Part shown: positions 24,955 to 37,650 of the stretch, piece by piece
Position numbering within the stretch: position 1 is the stretch's first letter
Layout: every line of letters begins with the position of its first letter
Origin: Strigops habroptila
Lineage: Eukaryota > Chordata > Aves > Psittaciformes > Psittacidae
Reading direction: 5' to 3'
Length of the DNA: 64,000 nt
Assembly: GCF_004027225.2 (NCBI RefSeq)
Contig: NC_044277.2
Location: forward strand, 66,922,400-66,986,399
Notes under the pieces: model-generated
What the model saw: only the letters and a program-made list of their open reading frames with translations
Told to the model about the DNA's origin: nothing
Databases searched by the model: none
Translations under genes and position numbers: made by a program

Positions 24955-25095
24955 TCAAGCACAGCATTTCACCTCTCTGTTGCAATTTTTTCATCTGTAA
25001 AATTGGGATAATGACATTTTACTAACTCGCAGGACTGCTGTGAACTTTAATTAAAGCGGGGTTTGTAAAATGCTTTAATGAAGGAAAGCACTAAG
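24955..25095 (+). mobile_element. MIR-type SINE (ancient, core and 3' region)
   Basis: The stretch TTCACCTCTCTGTTGC, then TTTTTTCATCTGTAAAATTG, then GGATAATGACA and a region like GCAGGACTGCTGTGAACTTT, followed by GTAAAATGC and AAAGCACTAAG, reproduces the ordered blocks of the MIR consensus (...CATCTGTAAAATGGGGATAAT...GTTGTGAGGATTAA...GTAAAGCGCTTAG). MIR predates the amniote radiation, and recognisable copies in birds are few and usually degraded. Confidence 0.75.
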
Positions 25096-25324
25096 AACAA
25101 GTAGATTATTTGTTTAAGCTGGCTGATGTGGCACTGCTAGACTTGCCCAAATAACTCAGGATCTGTATGTACACACCACAGATTATTATTCTGTATGCTT
25201 TTAAAGATACGCACTGCAGGGCTTGGGTCTTGGGCAGGCCCGATTCAGTCTGGAAGTGCCTCTTCCCAAGACCAGTGTACAGCACTTACCTTCACTGCCC
25301 ACCTTGTTTACCTTTATTTTGCAG

Positions 25325-25341
25325 ACAGCAAACAACTTTGA
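25325..25341 (+). other. Candidate terminal coding segment
   Basis: A very strong acceptor (TTGTTTACCTTTATTTTGCAG) is followed, in the frame set by the previous block, by five codons (the split codon for Asp, then SKQL) and TGA at 25339-25341. The whole chain would encode about 131 residues. I see no AATAAA or ATTAAA in roughly the next 1.2 kb, which weakens the case for a simple last exon. Confidence 0.2.
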
Positions 25342-27255
25342 TCTACCAAGGGCCACTTTAAAATGAGGTACAAAGTCAGATGGTGGGATAGTCTGCAATA
25401 CCAAGGACCAAATGCAGAATGTCCTTTCTGATCCCTTGTTTCCGGGTATAGGCAAAGCCACTGGTACATACAAATTACAGATAAGAAACTGAACGATTTC
25501 TGTACTGCAGTGGCAGGTATTACAAGGTGACAGCACTGCATCCTCTTCCTTAGTGTGTAAGCAGGAGCGGTGCTCTGTGATGGAGCTGCTCTGCTTTGCT
25601 GTCACCACACAGACACAGACCCTCCTCTGCCTTGGGCTGTAACTCGCATCAGGCAGCTGAGGCAGAGTTTCTTGCAGAGAAGGAAGCACCATCTCCAGGG
25701 TGAGCTGCAGAGAGAGGGAAGGGATTGCCCTGCCTGCTGTCTCCAACTCTTCACATGCTCTCAGACATCATGTCGCTATTTTCCCTGCACCGGGAAGCCA
25801 GCCAGCGAGGCTTTGGGCATCTGGCAGTACTCAGCAGAGGGGTGACTATCACATAAATCTATTCAAATACAGTGTCTCACAAGTATAAGTCCATCCAGAC
25901 ACTGTCTTTCATTTTGCACCTTACAGCAGGCAGCGGGTGATTACTCTGTCATCCTTGCATCTTCCAGTTTCTTTCTACTTTTTGGGCCAAGAAAGAATTA
26001 ACTGCTGTGAGCTACACTGAACATCTGAGTAAGTGGATGGAGAAAGGCATCACCACAAGAGGCAGAACTGGAACCAGCAATTCAAATCTGACAATCAAAG
26101 GTAATTCAGGCCCAAGCTGCGCGTCTGGTCCTTCAGGCAGGCAGTCACAAGGAGACTGCTGGGACAATGTTCCTCTCTGTGGGGACCTTTCAGTGTCCTT
26201 CTTCTACACCTACAGAGGTGTCTTCACTTCAGTCTTACCTAGGGACCATGGCACTGCCCCGCTCCCTCCCTGCTTGCCCACTGCCTGCTTGTATCCTCTT
26301 GGAGCATGAGAAAGGACCAGTCCCTCCGGTTAATTCATATGGAGCAATGGTGAGGCCTGTCCATGTTCTTCTCTGAGGAAGATTTAATCTGTCTGGCTCT
26401 TAATACCACCCTGTTGCTCTTTGATCAAGGATTATTTAAGCTATTATTGAAATATTGTGCTCAGACCTCTATTACGGCTGGTATTCACAGAAACAATACT
26501 TCTCTCTAGCTGAGCAAATAATGTCGAGCTGTTTCTTTTAGACAGAATTCCACATACTTGCTTTATGTTACTTTCACGCTGCTGGTCAGGAACAATGATA
26601 CTTGTCCAGGGCTACAAATAATTACTGGGAATCATATTTTGGTGACATTTCCAGCAAGCTTCTACAATGGAAATCCCTTTGCAGCATTTCCAATTCCTAG
26701 GCATGTCTTTAGGAATCAGACATCCAACTGGCTTTCAGGTTTTATATTCTGACAAGACTTCCTCACTGCGTTTCCATTCGTTAAATTTAAGCCATGTTTG
26801 CAAAACATCAGACATCTAAATCAGTTTTTCTTTTGTCAGATATGAAACATTATTGTCTGGAAAGATCAGCAGCCACTAATTAGTGAAATCCATGCTGTTT
26901 GTTTGAAGGACGTACTATGGACACCTTGGCTCTCAGGTATTCTCAAGATTGAGTACTAGCACAATATCTTTTTAGGCAAGATTGTTCAGAGCAGTGGATA
27001 CGCAGTCAGAGCAGTGACCACAGACAAAGATTAATGATTTTAAATGTTTGATGTGGCTGCTCAGTTTAGATACCTAACACGGAATATGGATGGACATGCA
27101 TTTTCAAAGCAGAGATGCTTAGTCCAGCCTGAAAAATCAAGCTGCTGAAGCGAGCTACAAGTCAGGCATAACAAATTAGTAGGTGCTATTGATAATCATG
27201 AACTTATGGCAAAGTTCCTGACAAGTTTTTTTCTTGTTTTGAAACTGTTCTTGAG
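25342..27255. other. Intergenic DNA or 3' region of the candidate chain
   Basis: No known gene recognised. The minus strand has a 181-codon open frame across 25746-25201 with no recognisable domain, overlapping the candidate + strand terminal segment. Confidence 0.5.
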
Positions 27256-27425
27256 AATCACAGAATCGTCATAGAATCACAGAATGGTTTGGGTTGGAAG
27301 GGACCTTAAAGATCACCTAGTTTCACCTGCCCTGTCATGGGCAGGACTCCTTCCACTAGGCCAGATTGCTCAAGTCCCCATCCAGCCTGGCCTTGAGCAC
27401 TTCCAGGGAGGGTGTACCCTGCCAC
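27256..27425 (-). mobile_element. CR1 LINE 3' fragment
   Basis: Reverse-complemented CR1 end: ATAGAATCACAGAATGGTTT followed by GGGTTGGAAGGGACCTTAAA and the region ending CCAGCCTGGCCTTGAGCACT. The homology stops around 27,425. Confidence 0.93.
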
Positions 27426-30400
27426 CCTGTTTTGTTGTTTGTTTTTAATGAAGGTTCACAAAGATGTTTCTAAGGTACAGGAAGAATAAGAGAACTCCAA
27501 CTGCTGCCCCACTTAACAGAGAGTATTTGCACTTGCTGAGCTTTGTCATGCATTTGAAAACTATTGTGTTGCAAATCCAATAATCCAAATTATTGTTTGC
27601 TAATCCAATTAGGCATTTTAATTAAACTGTGCAAAGTTCAGTGCTGCTGTGAGATTTTATATCTGGGGTTTGGTTCATTTTATTTTATAATTCTTGGGTG
27701 TCATCAGATGAAGGAGCTTTAGCTCAGAAAAACAAAGGTGTCTGCATACTGGCATACCCAGCAAGTAGCTCTCAAACATTCCCGTCACTTTCTCTGAACA
27801 GCCAAACTAGATAAAATTGCAGATCCTATCATTAGCAAAGGCATCCAGTCCAATCCTCTGCCACCAGCATGCTCCCAGCTGTATATTTACTACTGTATCC
27901 TTGTGACCTTCACTTAACCTTCAAATCAGGCCAGAATACTCCTACAGGGTCTGGGCCCAAACTGATGTGAAAGTTTTGTTACATAAACTAGCAAAACCCA
28001 GAAACAGACTGAGGGAGTGGGTGCACATGAACTCTTGTTAATTCACCAAACTGAAGTATAGCTAAGCTGTAGTTGCTTTGCACTTGACAAATGAGCCCTG
28101 CTATTCAAGCACACCCTTCACTCCACAACATGTCTTGCTACATCTATTCTTGGGCTTGCAGGAGAGAAGGAAGAGGAGAACGATAACTCCTCTGTGGCCA
28201 CACAAGTGAGCCCTTTCCGTTTATACAAAAGAGTGAGCGATCCACACAATATGCTCTTCTTCCTAAGAAAAGCAGGAGGGATGCAGAGAATCAACCCTCC
28301 CAAGGAGAGAGGTCTGATGAGCTAATACATCCTGGCGTGCTGCTTTCAGGGTCAGCATGAGCTTCGATCTAGCAGCCAACTAGGCTCCAAGAGTGCAACC
28401 TTTCCTTTTCCCTATGCACAAATAATGCTGTTTCCGAATCAACTAAAAGTGACTGGCCACCCTGGTAGGCAAGCAATATGACCATGACTCCTCATCCTCC
28501 ATTTGTAGACCTTGCCCACCAATGGAGGGATGGAAGAAACAGCAATACACTGCCCTAAAGGCACAGGGATAGGACAGGCATCCATCTCTCCTGACACTTC
28601 TGGGAAGGCAGACTAGTATAGCTTAAACTTTCTTCCATGCTGCTACAACAACACCAGGTGGACATGAGGGAGAATAGAAAAGACATCCTATATATCTCTA
28701 ATTTTATGCTTTGGAGCCTTCCTCTTTTCTTTGCCATGCTCATAAAATCAGATTAATTTATTTTATTTTTAATTACTTAAAGTAGTATTTGATTCTTTTA
28801 TTTTCATTATTTTGAATTTTATTTTGAATGATTTGGAATTTCTTTCATTTTGAATGATCTTACACCTCCAAATGTCTCCTCCAAATCTCTGTTTCAGGGC
28901 CCTTTTCCTGCTGTGGTGTGGCATGTTAGACAACCCTTCTGGTTGATGGGTGGAGAGTCATATTTCATGCTGGCACTGGGGTTCTCATCAATTGCTGATT
29001 GAGGTTTGTAAAATTACACATTAGCTGATAGCCGAAATCTATAATTGCACTATTAACTATGCCTGCCAAAGGAGGCAGGAGGAAGATTCAAGTCAGAAAG
29101 CCAAATGCAGACTATCATTCTTGTTAGTATGATCATTTGTTCTGTCCTGCATCAGCATTTAGGATCAGCATTTACGATACGCATTACCTGGGACTGGACT
29201 TCAAGTCCACCCACAGGCACCAGCAGCCCATCTACCCATCTATCACGACTCTGTGGAAAACTCAGCATCAGTGTCTCCCAGGTTGCAGTGTCTGCTCAAT
29301 CGGTGGTTTTACTCTGTAGCAAGGTTATTTATGATCTGGACTATGGCCACCTTCCTGCTCACCCTTTTCCCCCGCCACCTGCAGAAGCAGCCGGGGAGCT
29401 TTTCTCACCCCTCCTGACAATTGTTCTGTATGTCAGAGCAGGAGGTATTACCCCTGGACGGCTCCCAGCTTTCCCAGTTGGCTGGGCAGAGCTCCAGTTT
29501 GGGATCCAGTTTGGGATTGCTGCCAGTCTTATCTTATCTATGGAGGTTTTTTGCCTGAAGCCAAGGCCTGAAGGGTTCTCGGTCCTCACAAGTGAGTGGG
29601 ATTTTTTGGTCTGACTTACCAAGGAGGCTATACCACTCTGGGTTCCCTTTCTTCTTTTTATGTAAACAACTCTGTAGTCTGTGTAGATGTGCCTCAAGGC
29701 ACGTATAGGTACTCTTTAGGAATTGAATAAATACCTCAGCTACACATTTAATCTTAGCAAAAGTAGGGAGTTGCTTCACCCTGCAAGATGGCCTTTATTA
29801 TGTAGATAGATAAAGAGGTAGTTTTCAGAGCTACATCTCAATTCTAGCTTACTAGCTTATACCTGGCAATGTTCCTATCTATCTGAGTTATCTGAAGTCT
29901 CTAAAGTAAGATTTTTCTGTTCAATGTGCTTGAAAAATTCGGTTTTCATCCTTATAAACCCCTCAAATTTTCATGACTGGGCATGCTTAGTTTCAGAGTT
30001 CGAGGGAAGGGAAGGAGATGCACGTGAAGCTATGACATGATGTTTAGCAAGAGCACACGGTAACAGTGATCCGGAAACTAGGCAAGGCTAAGCAGAGTCC
30101 CATTTCTTCTGTTGCCCTTGGAAAATAAAATGGGATAACCTTTTCTTCCCACACCTAAGCAGGTCTTTCATAGGCACTGCCTGACTGGCCGAGGGGGCCG
30201 GGCACAACACAATTTTCTGACAAGCTGCTCTTTCAAAGAACTTGTGCATCAACAAGTAAATACTCATCTCCATCCTATTTATTGTTTTTTTAACCTGAGA
30301 CATGAGTCTTCCTCCCACAGTGAAGGAACACTTGGTAAATTCCTGACTGGGAGCCCAGCCTCTCCTAATATTAGCTTGCACCATCATGCAAATGTAGTCC

Positions 30401-33400
30401 TGGTGTTCCCACACTCTAGTGAGGGACGTGATCCCAGCTTCCCACCACATCCAACAGCTGCCTACAGCCCATGTCCTGCCACCACTGAAGATTGGATCAC
30501 TGTGATGAGCATTTGCTTCTCCTTCAGCTCTGACTTGGGTTTTGCTAGCCTCTGTCACTGGATGTACTTGTTGCAGCCCTGTGTTTGAGAGTCTCCCTGC
30601 TCTGGTTTTGAAACGCAGTAAAACATTAACTGCTGAGAATACACAACATCGGCTGCTAACATTTAAGAGAGATGGTGAAAGCAAGATTTTAATCGTAATG
30701 CTTTATCTCAATGTCTACATGTAAACCTAATTCAGTAACTTTCTGTTTACCTTTTCTGGATAACTGTATAAACCCGCTCAGAAGTTTCAAAAGACACTGA
30801 AAAACCACAAAACCCTGGGTATTTTATTTTTTAATTTAAACTCCCAGCAAAGCCTGAGAAGACATTAAAGCTCCTGAAAAAAAGTAAGCAGACTGTTTCT
30901 CCACATTCAAGAGATACCAGTAGCACATTGAACTTCTTTTTTCACTCAGGTCAAGTAAACTATATTGCCTCCAGTTCTCCATTAAATAGGATCCCAGCCT
31001 GAACACACTGAAGCTTGAATATTACAGGGTTCCAGGTTGATAGACCCTAATGCATGGCTTGATAGGCCTGAGACAAACTTTGTGCAACTCATGCCTTGGC
31101 AGAGACAGTAACATGGTGCTATACCCCTGTGGAAGACCAGATCTAGCAGAGTTGAGATCTCCCTTTTCTTCCCACCTCTCTTCAAAAGGCCCCCTCACCA
31201 CCCCGGAGCACAGAAGGGGAGCAGACAGTAAACCTCACTGCTAGCCACAGTCCCTGTTTCAGTGAAGCACCTAGAAATCCTTCCCGGCTATCGTCGATCC
31301 TCTGCATTGCTTCATGTAGGGCAACCTCACTGCACAATGTTTACAGCCGTCTATTTTCCCATTTCATTTTGCTGATCCGTGATGGTAAGAATACTTAAAT
31401 ATCCAAACAGAGACTACTTCTGTTTGCCTGCCTGTTAGCGCAATTTTTTTTACGCCTGCCTCCAAAACTGTAAACATGGGAATCAAACATCTGTTGTGCT
31501 TTCAGCAGGACTAGGGATTAGAGTGAGGTACAACTACTATAATTTTATTTCTGGCTTGGATTTTTTTCATAATTGCCAAGAGTTTTAACACAATGATCTT
31601 ACACACAATATAAAAGAACTTACATTTAAATAGGCTTACAATTATTTTCACTATATATTAATAATTTGGATGACACATGCCTTACTCTTTCATGAGCTGC
31701 CAAGGCAAAAAAATCTCATCCAGCCCAGCAAACTTCTCTCTGCATGGCTTCACACCAGTGAACAAGAAAGGAATGCTCCCCAAATTTCCAAGCTTCACCT
31801 AAATCTGCCCAGTGACTTTGCCATGTCTGCAAGTGGTGCCATCTATCAGGGTTTAAGACAGACATATTCTGCACTGCAGCTGTTAGGAGAATTCATGTTC
31901 AAACTTGTAAAGGAGTCAGGCCACTGCATCAGAAATATATATGCAGTCAACTGAGTTCAGGTGTGGCTGAAAGCATGCCAAGTATTTAGGAGAAAATACC
32001 TATGAGATTATTGTTCTTACAAAAACTAAAGGTATGTAAATGGATTTGTTCATATCAGGCAGAATTCTTTTTATCAGTCATGTTTGCTTTTAGAATGATT
32101 TGATTTTTAGACAGATTTCCGGTGTGCTGTAACCTGGACTACACTTCAGGGAAATTTAGATAGAGTTGTTTCTGTCTCTTCATCAATATTTTCTAATATT
32201 GCCAAAGCTATCAAGCTTTCTTATGAAAATATTATAAAAACATTTCTTTATAATTAAGTACTGGGATACATATAAGGAAAAGGATACATATATGTTTGAC
32301 ACTAACTGACCTTTTCTTTTTAACTTGCCCTGATCAAGATGTGGTACTCAGCACTTTGCTGTATGTTGTTATGTAGCCCTGCCTCCCAAGCAGTAAAAGT
32401 CCTTCACCAAATGTCTTCTGATGTTTGTTTTTCCGAGAAAACATGTCTTTCTGTATCACTGTCTGACTTTTGAAAGATGAGAAAAGTAAATTAATTTCTT
32501 TGCATGCTTGGCACCCACTGCCTGTCCTCCTGATTAACTTCAGAAGACACAAATTTCCTTCCAGTGATGTAAGGAGGATCCTTCTGATCTTTCTGCGTGC
32601 TCCAACCAGTCTACATCAGTTTACTTTTGGGAAAGGGCTTCTACAAACCTGAGAGAAGTTTTGCCCTGTGATTCCAACTGCCAAATTGCTATAAGCATAG
32701 CAAAATCTCAAAAGGAAGATGAGATGGACCCTTTTCTACCCTCAGCAGCATCTTTCTGTGGTCTAAGCATCACTCCACCTTACATTACCATCATCTGACA
32801 GAGGATCTAGAGAGAATAAAAATACTGTTAAATAAAAATGGGTTTATGTGACAACAGAAAAGAAAACAGCCTCAGCAGAACATTAGTGTTCTGAGGCTGT
32901 CATTGCAAGATGGCACAGGACAACGTATGTAGCATAGCGCAGGGCAATAATAAGAAAGAAGTGTTGGGCAAGAAGGAACCTCTGTTGACAGTATATGTAT
33001 ACATTAATACTTGATGGAGGAGGTGAAGGAGAGGAAAAGAATTCAGAGAAGATTTCCTTCAGCTGGTGCTGTACTTCTTATGAAACAAAACCCCCACAAA
33101 CTAAGCAGGAAAGCAGCATGTCAGAAAACTTAAGTGATCAAGTAGCTGTTAACAAATTTAACATCATCATCATATTTTTCCCCTGTGGGTCACATATCAC
33201 AGAGGTCCTGCACTCCAGTCCTACCATGGATTTTTTTTCACTGTAAAATAATCTTGGATTTGTGGCTGACAACTGAACTTGGAAGCTAAAAAAAAAAGCC
33301 TGTATACACACGAGAGGACTGTACGCTTTCCCACCAATATGCCCTACAACAGGAATAAAAAGCCATACTGTGGGGTGAACAAGTTATTCAGCCCTCCTTC

Positions 33401-36400
33401 AATTTTCCTCTTTTGAACATCAATGCAGGTTCCATTTGAATGGCAGATTCTTGTTCTGTGGGAAGTAGATGGTGTTATTTCACTTTATACTTAGGTTATC
33501 AGACAGACACTGACTACATTTTAATGAATATATATTTTATATACTAAAATGAGCTGTTTGCTGTCTAGAAAAATGCAGTTTCTAAAAAAACAACAGTGAC
33601 AGAACATTTCTACTGTATGATCTACTTTGTAATAATTCAACAGTTTGGTTCCATGTCCCTCAGTTTTCAGCAAAACCTGTGCTAGAAAATGTAAATTTAC
33701 AATTTGGAAATAAAGATTGTATTCCTCTTATTACTGTTTTTATTTAAACTATTGGCACTGATGGTTCAGTCTTTCAGCCCTGATTTTTCCTTCCAATTTT
33801 CTTGTTCGTGGTAGACATAGGACAAAAAAACTGACTCGACAGCCGTGGCAGAGGATGCATCTTTTTCTTTCTTGTGGCTTTCCCTTCTGTTCCCTTAGAA
33901 ATACTTTGCTTGACTCAGCTCTTCATTTGTTGACTAGTTTGTCTCCAACAAGCTCCTATTCCTGCAAGTACAGTGCCCTGTCCTTCTTCTGTCCCTTGTT
34001 CTCTGATTCTGAAACAGTCCAAAAGATGAAGCGTCCAAGTCACCACATGAGGAGAGGATCTCCTTTCTGTTGCCAGCTTAATGTCCTAGCAGTGGGGTAA
34101 AAGCTCTTGAGCAGCTGACTTACTTAAGCTTCTTTCAATTATCCACAACTAATGTGAGGTTTATTCATTATAACTTCCACCTTTGTTTTATTTCTATTGT
34201 GATTTTTGATAAATGTTGAAGGTTTCCAGCTTTTTCACAACCGGTTCATTGCTCCATCATACCTATGCAAGGTACCACTCAACATTGGTGTGTCAGTCAA
34301 AGGGTTCTTTATCGCAAGATTCAGATCTTATTAATTCCTGCACAGCACAAGAAGCCATGGGTATCTCTTTTCAGTGGAGATATAATTAAAAGACATGTAA
34401 TTACTGTCAGAAAATATTTCAAGGAAACATTAGTGTTTCAGCATGTGATGTTTGTTTATAGGTAATATTCTGAGTAGTCTTTCAGGCTCCCCTAAGATTA
34501 ATATCAAAACAGTTTACCAGCGGAAAGGTGCCTCTATTTTTCAGCTGAGCATCTGATACCTTTGCAATTTAATGCAGCATTGAAAAACTTTTTCACTAAT
34601 GCTTTAAACCTAATCATAGGTTTGAATATAAATAATTTCTATGCATTGAGGTTGGTACAAATCTGATAAGATCCTCACCAAAGGAAAGAACATTTGATTA
34701 AGTCATATTGAACCTGCTCATTGTAGGCATTGCAAAGTGTTCACTCAGCAAGAAACATTTTATTTCTGTAGATTTTCTAATGGAAAGGTTTTTGTTCTTA
34801 CATCTTTATCAACAAACCTCTCTGGATATACTAGAACGGCTCTTTGAGTGGACACACTTAGTCTGGAATGAGCCACTTTTTTATTTATTCTGACAGAAAG
34901 AATAATTTTTTTTTTCCCCAGAATATAAGGATTATCATGAGCAGCAATAACTGCCAAAATTCATGCCTACTGTAACACCGGTATTATTCCAAATGGAGAA
35001 GTATTAAGTTTCTATGCTAATACTGTTCTTTTGTAACACATTGCGGAGATAGTTGAGGCAGTATAAAGGAAAGCCCAGCCTACGACTGTGTGGTACCTTT
35101 GCAGGAATACATCCACTAGCCCCAGCATCACGGCCATACCATTTGCATAACAACATTCTGCCTATCCAAGTTCATACTTCCATGACAATTGTGTAAGAGG
35201 GATTCTTTCTGCTGCTAAATAGCCACCGCATTTCAGTGTTGGTGAAATAGTTCTACATACAGTTATCCTTTTTTTTTTTTAATGAAAGTGCTTTGGGCTC
35301 TCTCTAGCTGAAAGATGGCATAGAAGTGCAAATTATCCTTAGCTGTGTAACGCAAAATTACCTCTTGATCTGTATATAAAGCAATCCTGAAAAACAGAGG
35401 CATTAAGCCTGCTCATACAACTGACATGCTTTTGGGGAAAATGAACAGATAGAACTGCCAACTGCTACATGAATGTAATCCAATGAATGTTCATCCTGAA
35501 CTCCTGAATCTCCTTTTTTTGACAAAACAGATTAATTACATTTATAAGTTTAGAAAAAAACAAAACCCAACAAATTCATACCCGATAGATGAGCAAATGT
35601 ATGTCATAACTCCCTAAGTTTCTTCACCCCCCTCCCCAGTTTTATTAACACAGACATTTACGGGACTGTTAGTGGTTTGCTCCCTATCCCCATTAGGGTG
35701 GCTGGCTCCATTATGAAGCTTTCAAATAGCAATCAGAAAAGATCTGAACAAAACCAAAGAGAGCAAGAATAAAGGGCTTATCATGCTTTTATTTTGTTAT
35801 TTAGCCATGACCAGCAATAGCGTTTCCAATGCTTACAGATCCCCCATCTTGCTGCCGCTACTCAAATGTCAGTAAGGATTTTGATAAATACTCTCCCATT
35901 TACACGCTGCTTAGCATTATGACAAAACCACTGCTAAGCCTGGTTACTTGCAGGGATTGCTACTAGAACTATGATATTGGTTAGTACAACTAGGTCACCA
36001 CCTTTCCCATGGCAGCAATCAAATACTCCATCAGAGGCAGACGTTGCAGAGGGCAGATATTTTGATAAAGATTTACAAATAATGCCCTTAACTACAGCAC
36101 AGATAAGGATCACAGCCATTTCTGCTTGTGCCTCTCATTGAAAGGCAAGCAAGTAGTAGGCACCCTAAGGAGGGACTGCAGGGCAGAGGCACCAGCAAAC
36201 CAAACCACTTTAGGGCTTGCCCACCTAAAAATGAAGAGAGGATGTAGATGGGTGGAATGTATAAGTACAATCCTAAATGTAAATACTAGTTTAAATACCT
36301 CTCATCTTGCAATAAATGTATCATGACATCCTCAGTACCCACAGTTGCTCAAGCCTCTTGTTTCATGGCTAAAGATAGCTCTGCTGTTAACATGAGACAA

Positions 36401-36905
36401 AATACTGGTGGAATTGTTTTACTCCAGAAGAGGCTGGGTACTAAAGAACAAGCTTTATGTCCTCCCACCACCAGCTCCTTCGGGAAGATCCTTTACCATG
36501 AGCATTATGTCATATTGCTTACTACGAGATTTGATGGCAGTTCTGTAAATACAGCACTGCCTCTGGGGTATGGCCACTGGCTTGTACTGTGTGTGCTGCT
36601 AATGCAAGTCAAGCAAGCCTAGGTTTATGTAGTTTGAAATACCAGACTTCTATTTTCATGACAGAAGTTGAAAGAGACAAAGGGCTAAAGTCTCACAGCT
36701 GAGTAAATAAGCTTTTTTAGCATTGCAAAGACCTGCCCAGTTTTCTGCCAGGCCAGACCTGAGTGATGCCAACCTCCCTTCCACCCCACTCTCCTTTGCT
36801 GGAGCTCTGTCAAGAGACAACAGTATTTCTGCTGAATTGCTAACCCTTAAGATCATTTGTGTTGCTTATGGTATGCAAACGAGCTTTATGGTACTGTGAT
36901 ATCTT
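27426..36905. other. Intergenic DNA, no gene recognised
   Basis: Nearly 9.5 kb without an identified transposon or exon. Open frames at 29105-29614 (+) and 30684-30088 (-) are the longest and match nothing I know. Short poly-T and poly-A runs occur, for example near 35,270. Confidence 0.6.
28743..28862. repeat. AT-rich stretch with internal ATTTTGAAT repeats
   Basis: AT-rich DNA in which ATTTTGAATGAT-like units recur several times (around 28,808-28,858), giving a degenerate tandem pattern. Confidence 0.75.
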
Positions 36906-37030
36906 CATAGAATCACAGAATGCTTTGGGCTTGAAGGGACCTTGAAGATCATCCAGTTCCAATCCCCTGCCATGGGCAGGGACACCTACCACTGGACCAG
37001 GTTGCTCAAAGCCTGGCCTTGAAATCTTCA
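36906..37030 (-). mobile_element. Short CR1 LINE 3' fragment
   Basis: Reverse-complemented CR1 terminus (CATAGAATCACAGAATGCTT, then TGAAGGGACCTTGAAGATCA) of about 125 bases. It lies about 870 bases upstream of the CpG island and is the copy closest to the gene. Confidence 0.93.
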
Positions 37031-37590
37031 CAGTGTTCAAAGCAGTGACAGAATCCCAAGGTATGCTGCACAGGATCTGAAAGAAATTCTAACTCTGCTC
37101 CTAATGCAAAGAAAAAAAATTAGGAACCCCCCCCAAATAAGTGTCTGCTCTTGATTGTGAACATCAGCAGGCAAAGATTAGCACCTTTCCACTCTGTTTC
37201 TATAAAAGTTCTTTTATGCAGCTACGCAGTGCAGAAGGGCTGGAGATGCATCCCTGCCAAAGACCATGCAGTTTAGTGACAGTGTTGGCTGATAAGACAC
37301 TTCAAGACCTGATCTAGTGCACTAGAGAAACACGGAAAAGGATGCAGAAGCAGCAGGTAGTTACCTAACGCTATCAAGTCTCAATAAAAAAATGACAAGC
37401 TGAGACATTTTGGCAGGCTTTTTGAATACCTAATAGGGCAATGCTTGTGTAAACCAGCCTGGAAGCAAGGTTAATAAATCCACAGCAGAAAAAAACCACC
37501 AAACTTTAGAAGCAGCAAATTATTTCAGCTCAAAGCCCCTTAGATCACATCTGACCATAGGGTGACAGCATTAGTCCTACCGATCGTGTC
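37031..37590. other. Upstream flank of the EPB41L4B promoter
   Basis: Unremarkable AT-leaning DNA between the last CR1 fragment and the palindromic E-box site. No TATA-driven upstream promoter or exon is evident. Confidence 0.5.
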
Positions 37591-37620
37591 CGTGGGACAT
37601 GATTCACGTCCCACGTGAAT
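37591..37620. promoter_or_regulatory. Overlapping inverted repeats containing a CACGTG E-box
   Basis: Two palindromes overlap. CGTGGGAC (37591-37598) pairs with GTCCCACG (37608-37615), and ATTCACG (37602-37608) pairs with CGTGAAT (37614-37620). A perfect E-box core CACGTG lies at 37612-37617. The site is about 280 bases upstream of the CpG island. A bHLH-type binding role is inference only. Confidence 0.35.
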
Positions 37621-37625
37621 TTTAT

Positions 37626-37650
37626 ACATGGCAGTATTTTATACATGGCA
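37626..37650 (+). repeat. Short direct repeat next to the E-box palindromes
   Basis: ATTTTATACATGGCA is present twice in direct succession (about 37,619 and 37,636), immediately after the inverted repeats. Confidence 0.8.

Noticed and set aside
25201..25746. 181-codon minus-strand frame ending near a good minus-strand donor (about 25,288)
   Set aside because: No domain and no clear acceptor upstream on that strand; it overlaps the opposite-strand candidate, and both cannot easily be true.
30088..30684. 198-codon minus-strand open frame
   Set aside because: Starts at a non-ATG codon, has no recognisable domain, and has no splice or promoter context.
31262..31384. Exon-like block (acceptor CCCTGTTTCAG, donor GATG|GTAAGA)
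   Set aside because: Kept as an example of the decoy rate: decent splice signals but no partner blocks.
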